Positions 1 to 8,254 of a stretch of 64,000 bases of DNA are shown here, piece by piece (the stretch's first letter is position 1; the number at the start of each line of letters is the position of its first letter). The position numbers and the translations under genes are program-made. This DNA is from Pseudoxanthomonas winnipegensis (lineage in GTDB: Bacteria > Pseudomonadota > Gammaproteobacteria > Xanthomonadales > Xanthomonadaceae): contig NZ_SHMH01000006.1 of assembly GCF_004283755.1 (NCBI RefSeq), positions 310,001-374,000 of the forward strand. Reading direction: 5' to 3'. Under the pieces are notes generated by a model. The model saw nothing but the letters and a program-made list of their open reading frames with translations, did not search any database and was not told where the DNA came from.

Positions 1-143
1 TCCGCGCGCTATCGCGAGCGCAGCGGCATGGCCTGTGCGCGCGGCGGACGCGCAGCCTTGCGCATCGCGGCCAGCGCATACGCGCCGGGCGGCTCACGCA
101 GCCCTCGCATGGACGGGCGCGCAGGCGAACGCCGTGGCAGCGT

Positions 144-986
144 TCAGTCCGGCAGCTGGTTGCCGATGCGCGCCGGGTCCAGCCCGTAGCGCTGCTGGAA
201 GCGCTGGCTGAAGCTGCGCGCCGAACGGTAGCCCACGCGGGCGGCGACGGTCTTCAACGGCCAGCGTGTGGTGTAGAGCAGTTCCATCGCACGCGCCAGG
301 CGCGCCTCGACGATGAGCTGGCGCAGGGAGGTGCGTTCGGCGGCCAGGCGGCGGCGCAGGGTGGCCCCGCTGAGCGACAGCGCCTGCTCGACATCGCGCG
401 ACTGCCAGTCGCGCTGTGGTTGGTCGGACACCAGCGCCTGCACCTGTGCGGCCAGGGTCGGCTCGGGTGGCAGCAGCAGGCTGCCGTGTCCGCGCCGGCA
501 CAGCGCCACCACCATGCCCGCCAGCACCAGCCGGGCTTCGGCGTAGCGTCCCTCGGCCAGCGCCTGGCGCCACTGCGGCAGTGCCGTGGCGAAGTCCTCG
601 ATGGGCAATCGCGCCAGGGCCTGGCCGGGCTGGGGCAGGAGTTCGGTCCAGAGCAAACGCGCGGCCTCCAGCACCTCGGCGCACAGGGGGATCACCGCGG
701 TCAGGTACAGGCCGCTAGCGGCATCGGGCGTGTTGATCACATCGATGCGGCAGGCCCGGGTAATCAGGAACAGATCGCCGGGCTCGAACGCGAGCAGCTG
801 CGTCGCGGTGCTGACCAGCTTGCGGCCCTGCAGCAGGATCGCCACCTGCGGCCCGGGGATGTCCACCGACTGGGCGCCATGTTCGCGGCGCGCGGCGATG
901 CAGGCGAAACCTTCGGCCCGCGCGCAGTCGGCCAGCGTGGCGAGGTCGGCCAGCAGGGTCTGTCGCGCGGGCAGGGCATGGTTCAT
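144..986 (-). CDS. AraC-family transcriptional regulator
   Basis: 280-residue protein with the two-part layout of the AraC family. An N-terminal ligand-binding region (about residues 10-160) resembles the AraC N-terminal domain of YqhC-type regulators. A C-terminal double helix-turn-helix domain (about 185-280) ends in the signature VAARVGYRSARSFSQRFQQR. I chose the ATG at 986 because an open frame continues upstream but only residues from MNHALPARQ resemble the family. It is divergent from the secreted cyclase-family gene starting at 1044 or 1077, so that gene is the obvious candidate target. The inducer is unknown. Confidence 0.88.
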   Translation of the reverse strand: MNHALPARQTLLADLATLADCARAEGFACIAARREHGAQSVDIPGPQVAILLQGRKLVSTATQLLAFEPGDLFLITRACRIDVINTPDAASGLYLTAVIPLCAEVLEAARLLWTELLPQPGQALARLPIEDFATALPQWRQALAEGRYAEARLVLAGMVVALCRRGHGSLLLPPEPTLAAQVQALVSDQPQRDWQSRDVEQALSLSGATLRRRLAAERTSLRQLIVEARLARAMELLYTTRWPLKTVAARVGYRSARSFSQRFQQRYGLDPARIGNQLPD

Positions 987-1043
987 GGCCCCGGCATGGT
1001 ACGCGCGGCGTGTGGCTCGAATGTGCGCCGCCGAGCGGGCAGG

Positions 1044-1979
1044 ATGTCCACGACGCCCACGCCCACGGACCTCCCCATGCCGCGCCTGCCCTGCCTGCTG
1101 ATCGCCTGCCTGATCGCTGCCGCCCCGCCGGCGCGCGCCGACGACATCCGCCTCTGGGACGTCTACGCCCAGCAGCTCAAGGGCGTGAAGTACGTGTCGC
1201 TCTCGCATGTGATCGCGCCGGACATCCCGGTCTGGCACGGCTTCGAGCCCTCCAGGTTCGAACCGGCCCGCGACCCGGCCGATGGTCACGCCTACACCTA
1301 TGCCAAGGATGGTTTCGAGGCCACGCGCTACACGCTGGCCACCGACCAGCTCGGCACCCAGCTCGATCCGCCCGCGCACTGGGCGCCGGAGTATCCGTCC
1401 ATCGACGAGCTGCCGGCCAGCTACACGCTGCGGCCGCTGGTGGTGATCTCCATCGTCGAGCAGGTCAAGCGCGACCCCGGCTATGCGCTGAGCGTGGCCG
1501 ACATCGAGGCCTTCGAGCGGCGCCATGGCCGCATCCCGGAAGGGGCGGTGGTCTTCGTGCGCTCGGACTGGTCCAGGCGCTGGCCGGATCCGGCGCTGGC
1601 CAAACTGGAGCGCTTCCGGGGCGTGTCGCTGCCGGCGCTCAAGTTCCTGCACGAACAGCGCCACATCCTGCTGCACGGGCACGAGCCGCTGGACACCGAC
1701 GACAGCCCCAAGCTGGAAGGCGAGGCCTGGCTGATGCACCACGGCTACGCCCAGGCCGAAGGCGTGGCGCACCTGGACCAGGTGCCGGAAGTCGGCGCGC
1801 TGGTGGCGATCGGCTTCCCAAGGTTCAAGGGCGGCACCGGCGGCTCCGCCAGCTTCACCGCGATCTGCCCACCCGACTGGCCGCACGGCGTGGCCGCCGA
1901 TCCGCGCCGCGATGCGCCGCTGCCGCGCTCGGACAAGCCGTTGCACTGGGATGCGGCCAAGGGCGTGCGCGTGCGTTGA
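1044..1979 (+). CDS. Secreted cyclase-family (kynurenine formamidase-like) protein
   Basis: 311 residues from the ATG at 1044; an internal ATG at 1077 would give a cleaner signal peptide (MPRLPCLLIACLIAAAPPARA) and a 300-residue precursor. The body belongs to the putative cyclase family (Pfam PF04199), whose members are metal-dependent hydrolases such as kynurenine formamidase. The usual metal motif HxGTHxDxPxH appears here as DQLGTQLDPPAH, so Asp, Thr, Asp and the last His are kept while two His positions are Asp and Gln. This variant may bind metal differently or have another substrate. It is probably periplasmic. It is divergent from the AraC regulator. Confidence 0.8.
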   Translation: MSTTPTPTDLPMPRLPCLLIACLIAAAPPARADDIRLWDVYAQQLKGVKYVSLSHVIAPDIPVWHGFEPSRFEPARDPADGHAYTYAKDGFEATRYTLATDQLGTQLDPPAHWAPEYPSIDELPASYTLRPLVVISIVEQVKRDPGYALSVADIEAFERRHGRIPEGAVVFVRSDWSRRWPDPALAKLERFRGVSLPALKFLHEQRHILLHGHEPLDTDDSPKLEGEAWLMHHGYAQAEGVAHLDQVPEVGALVAIGFPRFKGGTGGSASFTAICPPDWPHGVAADPRRDAPLPRSDKPLHWDAAKGVRVR

Positions 1980-2041
1980 GGCGCGCTTGCTTCAGTCCCG
2001 CCTGTGCCCAAGAATCCGCCATCACCCACACAGGCAGCGCC

Positions 2042-2422
2042 ATGAAGCGAGTCACGGGCATCGGCGGCATCTTCTTCAAGGCACGCGATCCGGCCGCGCT
2101 GGCCGCCTGGTATCGCGATCACCTCGGTCTGGAGGTGGCCGACTGGAACGGCGCCATCTTCAACTGGGGCGGCGAGGGCAGCGCGCCGGGCATGACGCTG
2201 TGGAGTCCGTTCGCCGCCGACACGACCTACATGTCGCCTGGCACCGCGTCCTTCATGGTCAACTTCCGCGTCGCCGATCTCGACGCGCTGCTGGTCGCGC
2301 TGCGCGGCGAGGGCTGCCACGTGTCCGACGAAACGCAGTCTTCCGAGCAGGGCAAGTTCGGCTGGGTCATCGATCCGGAAGGCAACAAGGTCGAGCTGTG
2401 GGAGCCGCCGGCGGGTCAGTGA
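2042..2422 (+). CDS. VOC-family (glyoxalase/bleomycin-resistance fold) protein
   Basis: 126-residue single-domain protein of the vicinal oxygen chelate fold. It opens with a GIGGIFFKARDPAALAAWYRDHLGL segment (quoted in part; residues about 6-30) typical of VOC proteins and ends with IDPEGNKVELWEP, where the Glu is a usual metal ligand. Family members act as glyoxalases, dioxygenases or resistance proteins, and nothing here identifies a substrate. It follows the cyclase gene by 62 bases on the same strand and converges on the DUF2058 gene. Confidence 0.85.
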   Translation: MKRVTGIGGIFFKARDPAALAAWYRDHLGLEVADWNGAIFNWGGEGSAPGMTLWSPFAADTTYMSPGTASFMVNFRVADLDALLVALRGEGCHVSDETQSSEQGKFGWVIDPEGNKVELWEPPAGQ

Positions 2423-2434
2423 CCGCCGTGTACC

Positions 2435-3007
2435 TCACCACATCAGGTCGTCCGGCACCTTGAAGCGGTCCTGGTCGTAGAAGTCGTCGCCAGCGGGCGT
2501 GGCGTTGTCCGCCGCGGCGGCCTGTGCCTCGCCCTCCTTGCGGCCATGGTCGAGCAGCACGAACGATGCATCGCGTTCGTACACCTTCTGCGCGGCGGCG
2601 CGCGGGATCAGTTCCACGCCTTCGCCATGGCGCACGATCACCAGCGCGCCATTGGCCAACTGGGCGCGCAGTGCGGTGTCGACCAGCACGGTGCGGATCG
2701 CCTTGCCGTCGTTGAAGCGGTACTCGACCTCGCCGCCGCGCTTGACCTTGTGCGTGTCCACGATCTGGCGGATCTGCGCCTGCAGCTCCTGGCGCTTGGC
2801 CTGCGCATTGCGTTCGGCGGCCAGGGCGCGGTCGCGCTCGGCGCGTTCGGCCTGCAGCCGGGCCGCATCGACCCGATCCGCATCGGCAGGCGGCTTGGCC
2901 TGGCCCTTGGCCAGCCGCGCCTTGACCTGGTCGCGGGCGATCTGGTCGGCCTTGCCCTTCTTGACCAGGCCGGCCTTGAGCAGCTGTTCCTGCAGGGGAT
3001 TGCGCAT
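2435..3007 (-). CDS. DUF2058 nucleic-acid-associated protein
   Basis: 190-residue protein matching the DUF2058 family (E. coli YaiL-like). It begins MRNPLQEQLLKAGLVKKGKA, the conserved family start. A basic/acidic coiled region follows (about residues 20-85), then a compact C-terminal domain. The ATG at 3007 is preferred over an upstream in-frame start because the family begins exactly here. Function is poorly known; relatives are annotated as nucleoprotein or polynucleotide-associated. The downstream VOC gene converges on it with a 12-base gap. Confidence 0.88.
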   Translation of the reverse strand: MRNPLQEQLLKAGLVKKGKADQIARDQVKARLAKGQAKPPADADRVDAARLQAERAERDRALAAERNAQAKRQELQAQIRQIVDTHKVKRGGEVEYRFNDGKAIRTVLVDTALRAQLANGALVIVRHGEGVELIPRAAAQKVYERDASFVLLDHGRKEGEAQAAAADNATPAGDDFYDQDRFKVPDDLMW

Positions 3008-3128
3008 GGGTGGAGCGTGTCGTGGAAAACGTCGGGCGCGCAGTGTAGCGCTGGGTTGTGTGCGGCATCGCGGGCGTGCCGAGCCGCGGCGCCGCTTTCG
3101 CGAAAGCCTCACTGTGCGCCTAGCGCGC

Positions 3129-3145
3129 GCTGTGACAGATCACAG
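3129..3145. promoter_or_regulatory. Candidate inverted-repeat operator (CTGTGA-N4-TCACAG)
   Basis: A near-perfect palindrome with half-sites like those of CRP/Clp, but with a 4-base spacer where the CRP consensus TGTGA-N6-TCACA has six. It lies about 125 bases upstream of the DUF2058 start. Whether any regulator binds is unknown; the spacer mismatch keeps confidence low. Confidence 0.25.
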
Positions 3146-3158
3146 GCCACCCAACTAC

Positions 3159-3241
3159 CGTCATCCCCGCGAACGCCGGGATCCATGGACTTCCGTGCAG
3201 GTCGAGCAACGTCCATGGGTTCCCGCGTTCGCGGGAACGAC
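3159..3241. repeat. Paired TCGTTCCCGCG-type REP palindromes
   Basis: Two palindromic units in opposite orientation, each with GTTCCCGCG...CGCGGGAAC-like arms followed by CCATGGAC. Together they form a BIME-like pair in the gap between the DUF2058 gene and the lipoprotein gene. The same unit recurs near 8935, 10630, 12054, 15551 and 60102 in this window. The rest of 3008-3361 shows no gene. Confidence 0.8.
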
Positions 3242-3361
3242 AAATCTTTGGGTTCTTCCCCAGCCTAAGTCTTTCCCTCAAGGACAAAAGCCGCGCCTGA
3301 TGACGGGCAACCCGCGGGCCGGCGATGCCTCAGCAAATGCCAAGCCCGGCATCGCCACCCC

Positions 3362-4084
3362 TCAAGGCGCCGCCTGCACGCAATACCGGTTGGACGAGGC
3401 GATGCCCGACGCGTCCTCGGCGGTGAATTCGATCCTGGCCGGCTCGGTCTTGCCGCGCTTGCCCTGCTTGGCCGGCATCAGCTCGGTGCGGTAGAGGCCG
3501 GTCAGGTGGCAGACGCCGTCGATCTCCTGCGTGTTGCCGCGTACGCCGATGCGCAGCGCCTCTTCCGGCGCGCCGCTCGAGGCCACGGTGAACAGGTTGC
3601 TGTCCTTGTCGTTGCACTTGGGCTCATGCAGCGACTCCAGGTCGAGCACGACCACCTGGTGGTCTTCCTGCGGCGGCGCGCTACCGACGACGTTGTCCGG
3701 TGTGACCGAAGGCTTCCATACCGGGATCGGCGTGCGGCCGTCGCCGGCCTTGCAGGTCGGCACGCCTGGCACCAGGTCGCCGACCGAGGCCATCGCCGGC
3801 GGCCCGGCCTGCGAGGGCACGGGCTGGGGCACGTTGTCCTGCGGCGGCAGGGTCGGGGCCGAAGCGCCCGGCGCGCCCGGCGCGATCGGATTGGCGCCGG
3901 CACTGGAGGCGGTGCAGTTGCCGTTGCTGCAGATCTCGCCCTGCTCGCAATCGGCGTTGGCCTTGCACTCGGCGGGCGCCGGCTCGGACACCGGCGGCGG
4001 TGCGGTCGGTTCGGGCGTGGCAGCGGGTTTGCAGGCGGCGCACAGCAGCACCAGGGCGGACGCGGCGACTCGTAACTTCATCAC
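3362..4084 (-). CDS. Hypothetical lipoprotein with Cys-rich segment
   Basis: 240 residues starting MMKLRVAASALVLLCAAC, a signal peptide ending in a good lipobox (LCAAC, Cys18), so probably a lipid-anchored envelope protein. A Pro-rich linker follows, then a short Cys-rich patch (CKANADCEQGEICSNGNC, about residues 40-60) like the small disulfide repeats of secreted proteins. The C-terminal half (about 105-240) is an unrecognised globular domain with a few Cys. An ATG one codon downstream is equally possible. Function unknown. It is followed, in its own direction, by REP repeats. Confidence 0.72.
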   Translation of the reverse strand: MMKLRVAASALVLLCAACKPAATPEPTAPPPVSEPAPAECKANADCEQGEICSNGNCTASSAGANPIAPGAPGASAPTLPPQDNVPQPVPSQAGPPAMASVGDLVPGVPTCKAGDGRTPIPVWKPSVTPDNVVGSAPPQEDHQVVVLDLESLHEPKCNDKDSNLFTVASSGAPEEALRIGVRGNTQEIDGVCHLTGLYRTELMPAKQGKRGKTEPARIEFTAEDASGIASSNRYCVQAAP

Positions 4085-4199
4085 TTCCCTCCACGGCGCG
4101 ATGCCGCGAGCAAGCGCTCATCATGACCGGGAACGGGATTAAAAAGTTGTTGTCCGGTTGTCTGTAGATGGCAAAACCGGGCACGACGCGGCGACCGGA

Positions 4200-4796
4200 T
4201 CAGCGGGGCCGGTTGCGCTGCTCCAGGTAGTGGCGCAACAGCTGGCGCAGTTCGTCCAGCGCGGACTGGCTGCCGGGCTGTAAGGCCAGGCTGCCGGCCG
4301 CCTTGATCAGCAGGACGACCGCTTCGGCCGCGGCCGAAGCCTGCGCCGCAGGCACGGTGCCGGCCTGGCGCAGGATGTCGGCCACGCCCTGGCGCATGTC
4401 CTCGCGCAGCCGTGCGCGCAAGGCCTCGTCGCCGGTGATCTCCACCAGGACCAGCGCGGCGGTGCGTTCGGCCTTGCGGTCCAGGGCCAGGCCGAGCAGC
4501 GCATCGGCCAGCGCGTCGGGCGCCAGCGTGGCGGCGCGTGCCTCGAGTTCGGTCAGCGCCCGGTGCAGGTCCTCGGTGTAGCGCTCCAGCAGCGTGGCCA
4601 CCAGCGCATCGCGGGTGGGGAAGAACCGGTACAGCGAACCGATCGCCGTGCCCGAGCGGGCCGCGATCTCGGTCATGGTGACCGCCGCGCCCTGGTCGAT
4701 GAACAGCTGGGTGGCCGCTTCCAGGATCGCCGCGACGCGATCGCGGCCGCGCTGGCGCTTGGGGGCGATGGCCTGGGTTGACTTTTGCGAGGGCAT
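4200..4796 (-). CDS. TetR-family transcriptional regulator
   Basis: 198 residues. The N-terminal TetR helix-turn-helix (about residues 14-60) includes AAILEAATQLFIDQGAAVTM and SGTAIGSLYRFFPTRDALV; the rest is the usual variable helical ligand domain. A start at 4811 is possible, but the ATG at 4796 leaves the palindrome at 4812-4831 outside the coding region. It is divergent from the isochorismatase-like gene at 4880 and most likely represses both genes through that palindrome. The ligand is unknown. Confidence 0.88.
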   Translation of the reverse strand: MPSQKSTQAIAPKRQRGRDRVAAILEAATQLFIDQGAAVTMTEIAARSGTAIGSLYRFFPTRDALVATLLERYTEDLHRALTELEARAATLAPDALADALLGLALDRKAERTAALVLVEITGDEALRARLREDMRQGVADILRQAGTVPAAQASAAAEAVVLLIKAAGSLALQPGSQSALDELRQLLRHYLEQRNRPR

Positions 4797-4811
4797 CCTC
4801 ACAATTCTCAT

Positions 4812-4831
4812 ATGCGAGTCGATCCTCGCAT
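4812..4831. promoter_or_regulatory. Candidate TetR operator palindrome
   Basis: Inverted repeat ATGCGAG-N6-CTCGCAT, 7-base perfect arms, lying between the divergent TetR gene (start 4796) and isochorismatase-like gene (start 4880). Position, symmetry and size fit an autoregulatory TetR operator. Seen directly; binding is inferred. Confidence 0.6.
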
Positions 4832-4879
4832 TTTAGCTCACCCACTTCGTGTTGTGTTTCCTGTCCCCTGGAGATCCCC

Positions 4880-5443
4880 ATGTTGACGCTGTCCCCGCGC
4901 CGTACGGCGCTTGTGTTGATCGATCTGCAGCACGGCATCACCGCCATGCCGCTGCAGCCCATCAGTGGTGAGGAAGTCGCGGCCCGCGGCCGCGCCGCCG
5001 CGGCCCGCTTCCGCCAGGCCGGCGCGCAGGTCGTGCTGCTCAATGTCGATTTCGGCGCGGACATGGTCGATGCGCCGCACCAGCCGGTCGACCGGCCGCT
5101 CGGTGGCGGCCCGCTGCCGGCCGACTGGTCGCAGCTGCACGACGGCTTGGTCCAGCCCGGCGACCTGCGCGTGACCAAGCGTCAGTGGGGCGCCTTCACC
5201 GGGACCAGCCTGGAACAGCAGCTGCGCCGCCGCGGCATCGACACCATCGTGCTGGGCGGCATCGCCACCAACTTCGGTGTCGAGTCCACTGCGCGCCACG
5301 CCTGGGAGCTGGGCTTCGCCGTGGTCGTCGCGCCGGATCTGTGCGCCAGCGTCTCGGAGGAGCTGCACCGGATGACGCTCGAACACGTGCTGCCGCGCGT
5401 GGCGCGCATCGTCCCCAGCGACGCGCTGCAGCTGCAGGCGTAG
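4880..5443 (+). CDS. Isochorismatase-like hydrolase lacking the catalytic Cys
   Basis: 187-residue isochorismatase-fold protein. The usual Asp (VLIDLQHG, about residue 15) and Lys (TKRQWGAF, about residue 99) are present. The nucleophile position, normally Cys in a xxCVxST context, reads ATNFGVESTARHAW, so Gly replaces Cys. Cys-less members such as EntB and PhzD act on isochorismate-type vinyl ethers, whereas Cys members hydrolyse amides. The sequence between these blocks is otherwise typical. The start at 4880 has a GGAG ribosome site. It is divergent from, and probably repressed by, the TetR gene. Substrate unknown. Confidence 0.85.
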   Translation: MLTLSPRRTALVLIDLQHGITAMPLQPISGEEVAARGRAAAARFRQAGAQVVLLNVDFGADMVDAPHQPVDRPLGGGPLPADWSQLHDGLVQPGDLRVTKRQWGAFTGTSLEQQLRRRGIDTIVLGGIATNFGVESTARHAWELGFAVVVAPDLCASVSEELHRMTLEHVLPRVARIVPSDALQLQA

Positions 5444-5680
5444 CGGCATCGCGAGCACTGGCCCATAGGGAGCCGCGCTGGGGAACGCGGCGCCCCTTGG
5501 CGAGTCCGGATAAGGCGCGTCGCGGCGTGTCCAACCGAGGGCCAAGACAGATCACGGTTCGCAGCGGAATCGCGGCAGCCGGACGTTCCTCCTGGCGGGA
5601 CGTTCCGGCTCGGCATCGCTGGGCGAGGCCGACGGCCAGGCGCACGATGTGCGGCATCTTCCGGCGAGCGAGCGCGTGCG

Positions 5681-6520
5681 ATGACCGATCCCCTGGCCTT
5701 GGTGGCGCCCGGCGCCATGGGTGCGGCGCTTGGCGCGCGCCTGGTGGCACACGGCGTGCCGGTGCTCACCGCGCTGGAGGGCCGCAGCGCGTCCAGCCGG
5801 GCGCGTGCCGAAGCCGCCGGCCTGCGCGTGGTGGCCACCGGCGAGCTGATGCAGGCGCGCTGGTTCCTGTCGGTGGTGCCGCCGGCGCAGGCGATGACCC
5901 TGGCGCGGGAGTTCGCGGGCTGGTGCCAGGGCGTGGCGCGGCCGCCGGTGTTCGTCGACCTCAACGCGATCAACCCCGACACCGCAGTGCAGGTGCAGGC
6001 GGTGATCGAGGCGGCGGGTGCGCGCTTCGTCGACGGCTGCATCCTCGGCTTTCCGCCCAAGGGCGAGGCGTCCGGCCCGACGATTTACCTGTCCGACGAC
6101 GCGGCCGAGCTGGCCACCCTGCTGGAGGCCCATGGCCTGCAGGCACGCACGCTGCGCGGTGGCGTCGGCGCGGCCAGCGCGCTGAAGATGGCCTACGCCG
6201 GCATCAACAAGGGCGTGGCGCTGCTGGGCGCCGCCATGGCCCTGGCGGCGCAGCGCCACGACGCGGGCGAGGCCCTGCGCGCGGCGCTGGGGCAGACCCA
6301 TCCCGCGCTGCTGGCGCAGCTGGACCATGCGCTGCCGGACCTGTTGCCCAAGGCGCGGCGCTGGGCACCGGAGATGGAGGAGATCGCCGCCTTCATCGGC
6401 CCGGAACGGCCCGAGGCCGGGATCTACACCGCATTGGCCGCGCACTGCCGCGCGCTGGCCGATGACTTGGATGGCGCGGGCGAGGAGGCCGCGGTGCTGC
6501 GCGCCTTCCCCGCCACCTGA
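5681..6520 (+). CDS. NAD(P)-binding 6-phosphogluconate-dehydrogenase-like protein with DUF1932
   Basis: 279 residues. An N-terminal Rossmann region begins LVAPGAMGAALGARL, a variant of the GxGxMG motif with Pro in place of the first Gly pair. A helical C-terminal half matches the DUF1932 domain often attached to this family (KMAYAGINKGVALLG around residues 170-185). Relatives are beta-hydroxyacid dehydrogenases and imine reductases, but the exact substrate cannot be read from sequence. The 237-base gap upstream holds no gene. It converges on the MAPEG gene. Confidence 0.82.
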   Translation: MTDPLALVAPGAMGAALGARLVAHGVPVLTALEGRSASSRARAEAAGLRVVATGELMQARWFLSVVPPAQAMTLAREFAGWCQGVARPPVFVDLNAINPDTAVQVQAVIEAAGARFVDGCILGFPPKGEASGPTIYLSDDAAELATLLEAHGLQARTLRGGVGAASALKMAYAGINKGVALLGAAMALAAQRHDAGEALRAALGQTHPALLAQLDHALPDLLPKARRWAPEMEEIAAFIGPERPEAGIYTALAAHCRALADDLDGAGEEAAVLRAFPAT

Positions 6521-6532
6521 AGGCGCTGGCGC

Positions 6533-6922
6533 CTACAGCAGCGCCCACACCATCTGCAGGATCGCCCACAGCGACACCACCCAGATGATCGAGCGCAGGT
6601 AAGGGATGCCGATCACGTACACCGGCAGATAGGCCAGCCGCGCCCAGAAGTACAGCTGCGCGGCCAGCGCCGTGTGCGGGCTGGTGCGGCCCAGAGCGAC
6701 CACGGCCAGCACGCCGGCGGCGAAGAACGGGAAGGTCTCCAGGAAGTTGGCGCTGGCCCGCTGCGCCCGCGCGGGCGGGCCGCGCAGCGGTTCGACCGGG
6801 GCATCGCGGTTGCCGGCGTTCCAGGCCACGCCGCGCTTGGCGGTGACCAGGGCGGCGGCCAGCAGCACATAGGCCAGGCCCAGCAGGATGGACCAGGCCA
6901 GCAGCTTCAGTTCGATCGGCAT
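6533..6922 (-). CDS. MAPEG-family membrane protein
   Basis: 129 residues with four predicted membrane segments (about 5-27, 60-80, 82-100, 108-128). It carries the MAPEG signature region RASANFLETFPFFAAGVLAV (about residues 55-75). MAPEG proteins are small membrane enzymes related to glutathione/eicosanoid transferases; the bacterial members are mostly of unknown role. Single gene between two converging or downstream oxidoreductase genes; no regulatory signal seen. Confidence 0.88.
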   Translation of the reverse strand: MPIELKLLAWSILLGLAYVLLAAALVTAKRGVAWNAGNRDAPVEPLRGPPARAQRASANFLETFPFFAAGVLAVVALGRTSPHTALAAQLYFWARLAYLPVYVIGIPYLRSIIWVVSLWAILQMVWALL

Positions 6923-6989
6923 GGGGTGGCTCGGCTTGCTCGGAGAGGGAGCGCAGTGTCCCGCATCGACGCGTGAAAGGGCTGGGCGC

Positions 6990-8111
6990 TCAGGCGGCGA
7001 CCGGCTCGGTCAGTTCCAGCAGCGCGCAGACGTGGTCGGCGATGGCCAGCGCGGAGGTCAGCCCCGGCGATTCGATGCCGAACAGGTTCACCAGCCCGGC
7101 GATGCCGTGGTGCGCGGGTCCGTCGATGCGGAAGTCCGCATTGGCCTGGCCCGGGCCGCTGATCTTGGGCCGGATGCCGGTATAGGCCGGCTGCAGCGCG
7201 CCGTCGGCCAGGCCGGGCCAGTAGCGGCGGATCGCGGCGTAGAAGCGCTCGCCGCGGCGCGGGTCCAGCGTGTAGTCGAGCGTATCCACCCACTCCACGT
7301 CCGGGCCGAAGCGCGCGCGGCCGGCCAGGTCCAGGGTCAGGTGCGTGCCCAGGCCGCCGGGCTCGGGCAGCGGATAGACCAGATGCGTGAACGGTGTGCG
7401 CCCGGCCAGGCTGAAATAGCTGCCCTTGGCAAACCACGCCTGCGGCACATGCGCCGGGGCCAGCCCGCGCATGGCGGCGGCCAGCACCGGCGCACCGTGG
7501 CCGGCGCTGTTCACCAGCAGGTCGGCGTGCAGGCGCATCGGGCTGTCGCCGCCGACCTCGATCGCAAAGCCCTGGTCTTCGCAGGCGATGGCGCTCACCG
7601 GCGCGCGCAGGGCCAGCAGCGCGCCCTGCGCCTCGGCCTCGCCCTGCAGGGCCAGCATCAGGCCGTGGCTGTCGATGATGCCGGTGCTGGGCGAGAGCAG
7701 CGCCGCCACGACGTGCAGGTCCGGCTCCAGCGCGTGCACCTGGTCCGCCTCGAGCTCGCGCAGGTCGCTCACGCCATTGGCCAGGGCATGCTGACGGATC
7801 TGCGCCAGCCCTTCGCACTGGGCATCGTCCACCGCGACGATCAGCTTGCCGCAGCGGCGATGCGCCACGCCGGTGCGCTGGCAGAAGGCGTACAGCTGCT
7901 GGCGGCCCTGCACGCACAGCCGCGCCTTGAGCGAACCGCGCGCGTAGTACAGGCCGGCATGGATGACCTCGCTGTTGCGCGCACTGGTGCCCGTGCCGAT
8001 CGCCGACTCGGCCTCCAGCACTAGCACCTCGCGCCCGGCCAGCGCCAGCGCCCGCGCCACCGCCAGGCCGACCACACCGGCGCCGATCACCACGCTGTCC
8101 ACGCGTTCCAT
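6990..8111 (-). CDS. FAD-dependent oxidoreductase, L-2-hydroxyglutarate oxidase-like (DAO superfamily)
   Basis: 373 residues. The N-terminal dinucleotide-binding motif [17 protein letters not shown] (residues about 6-22) and the general layout match the DAO family, closest in appearance to LhgO/YgaF L-2-hydroxyglutarate oxidases ([11 protein letters not shown] near residue 45, FFxLAGR-like segment mid-protein). Such enzymes transfer electrons from 2-hydroxyacids to the quinone pool or oxygen. The ATG at 8111 is chosen because the FAD motif follows directly. It is divergent from the PAP2 gene. Confidence 0.83.
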   Translation of the reverse strand: MERVDSVVIGAGVVGLAVARALALAGREVLVLEAESAIGTGTSARNSEVIHAGLYYARGSLKARLCVQGRQQLYAFCQRTGVAHRRCGKLIVAVDDAQCEGLAQIRQHALANGVSDLRELEADQVHALEPDLHVVAALLSPSTGIIDSHGLMLALQGEAEAQGALLALRAPVSAIACEDQGFAIEVGGDSPMRLHADLLVNSAGHGAPVLAAAMRGLAPAHVPQAWFAKGSYFSLAGRTPFTHLVYPLPEPGGLGTHLTLDLAGRARFGPDVEWVDTLDYTLDPRRGERFYAAIRRYWPGLADGALQPAYTGIRPKISGPGQANADFRIDGPAHHGIAGLVNLFGIESPGLTSALAIADHVCALLELTEPVAA

Positions 8112-8254
8112 ACCGCCCCTCCAGATTGATTCGATGCCGTGCGCGCAGGGCGTGCACCTCCCACCACACGGCAATTACGGCCCGCTCGGGACGCGGCCTG
8201 GGTTCGGTGCGGTTGCCGTAGTGTGGGGTGTCGCCTCTTCGCCGGACTTTTCGC

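Noticed and set aside
94-684. A 196-residue minus-strand open frame overlapping the AraC gene
   Set aside because: It is in another frame of the same strand with Arg/Ala/Pro-rich content, while the AraC frame has a full family match.
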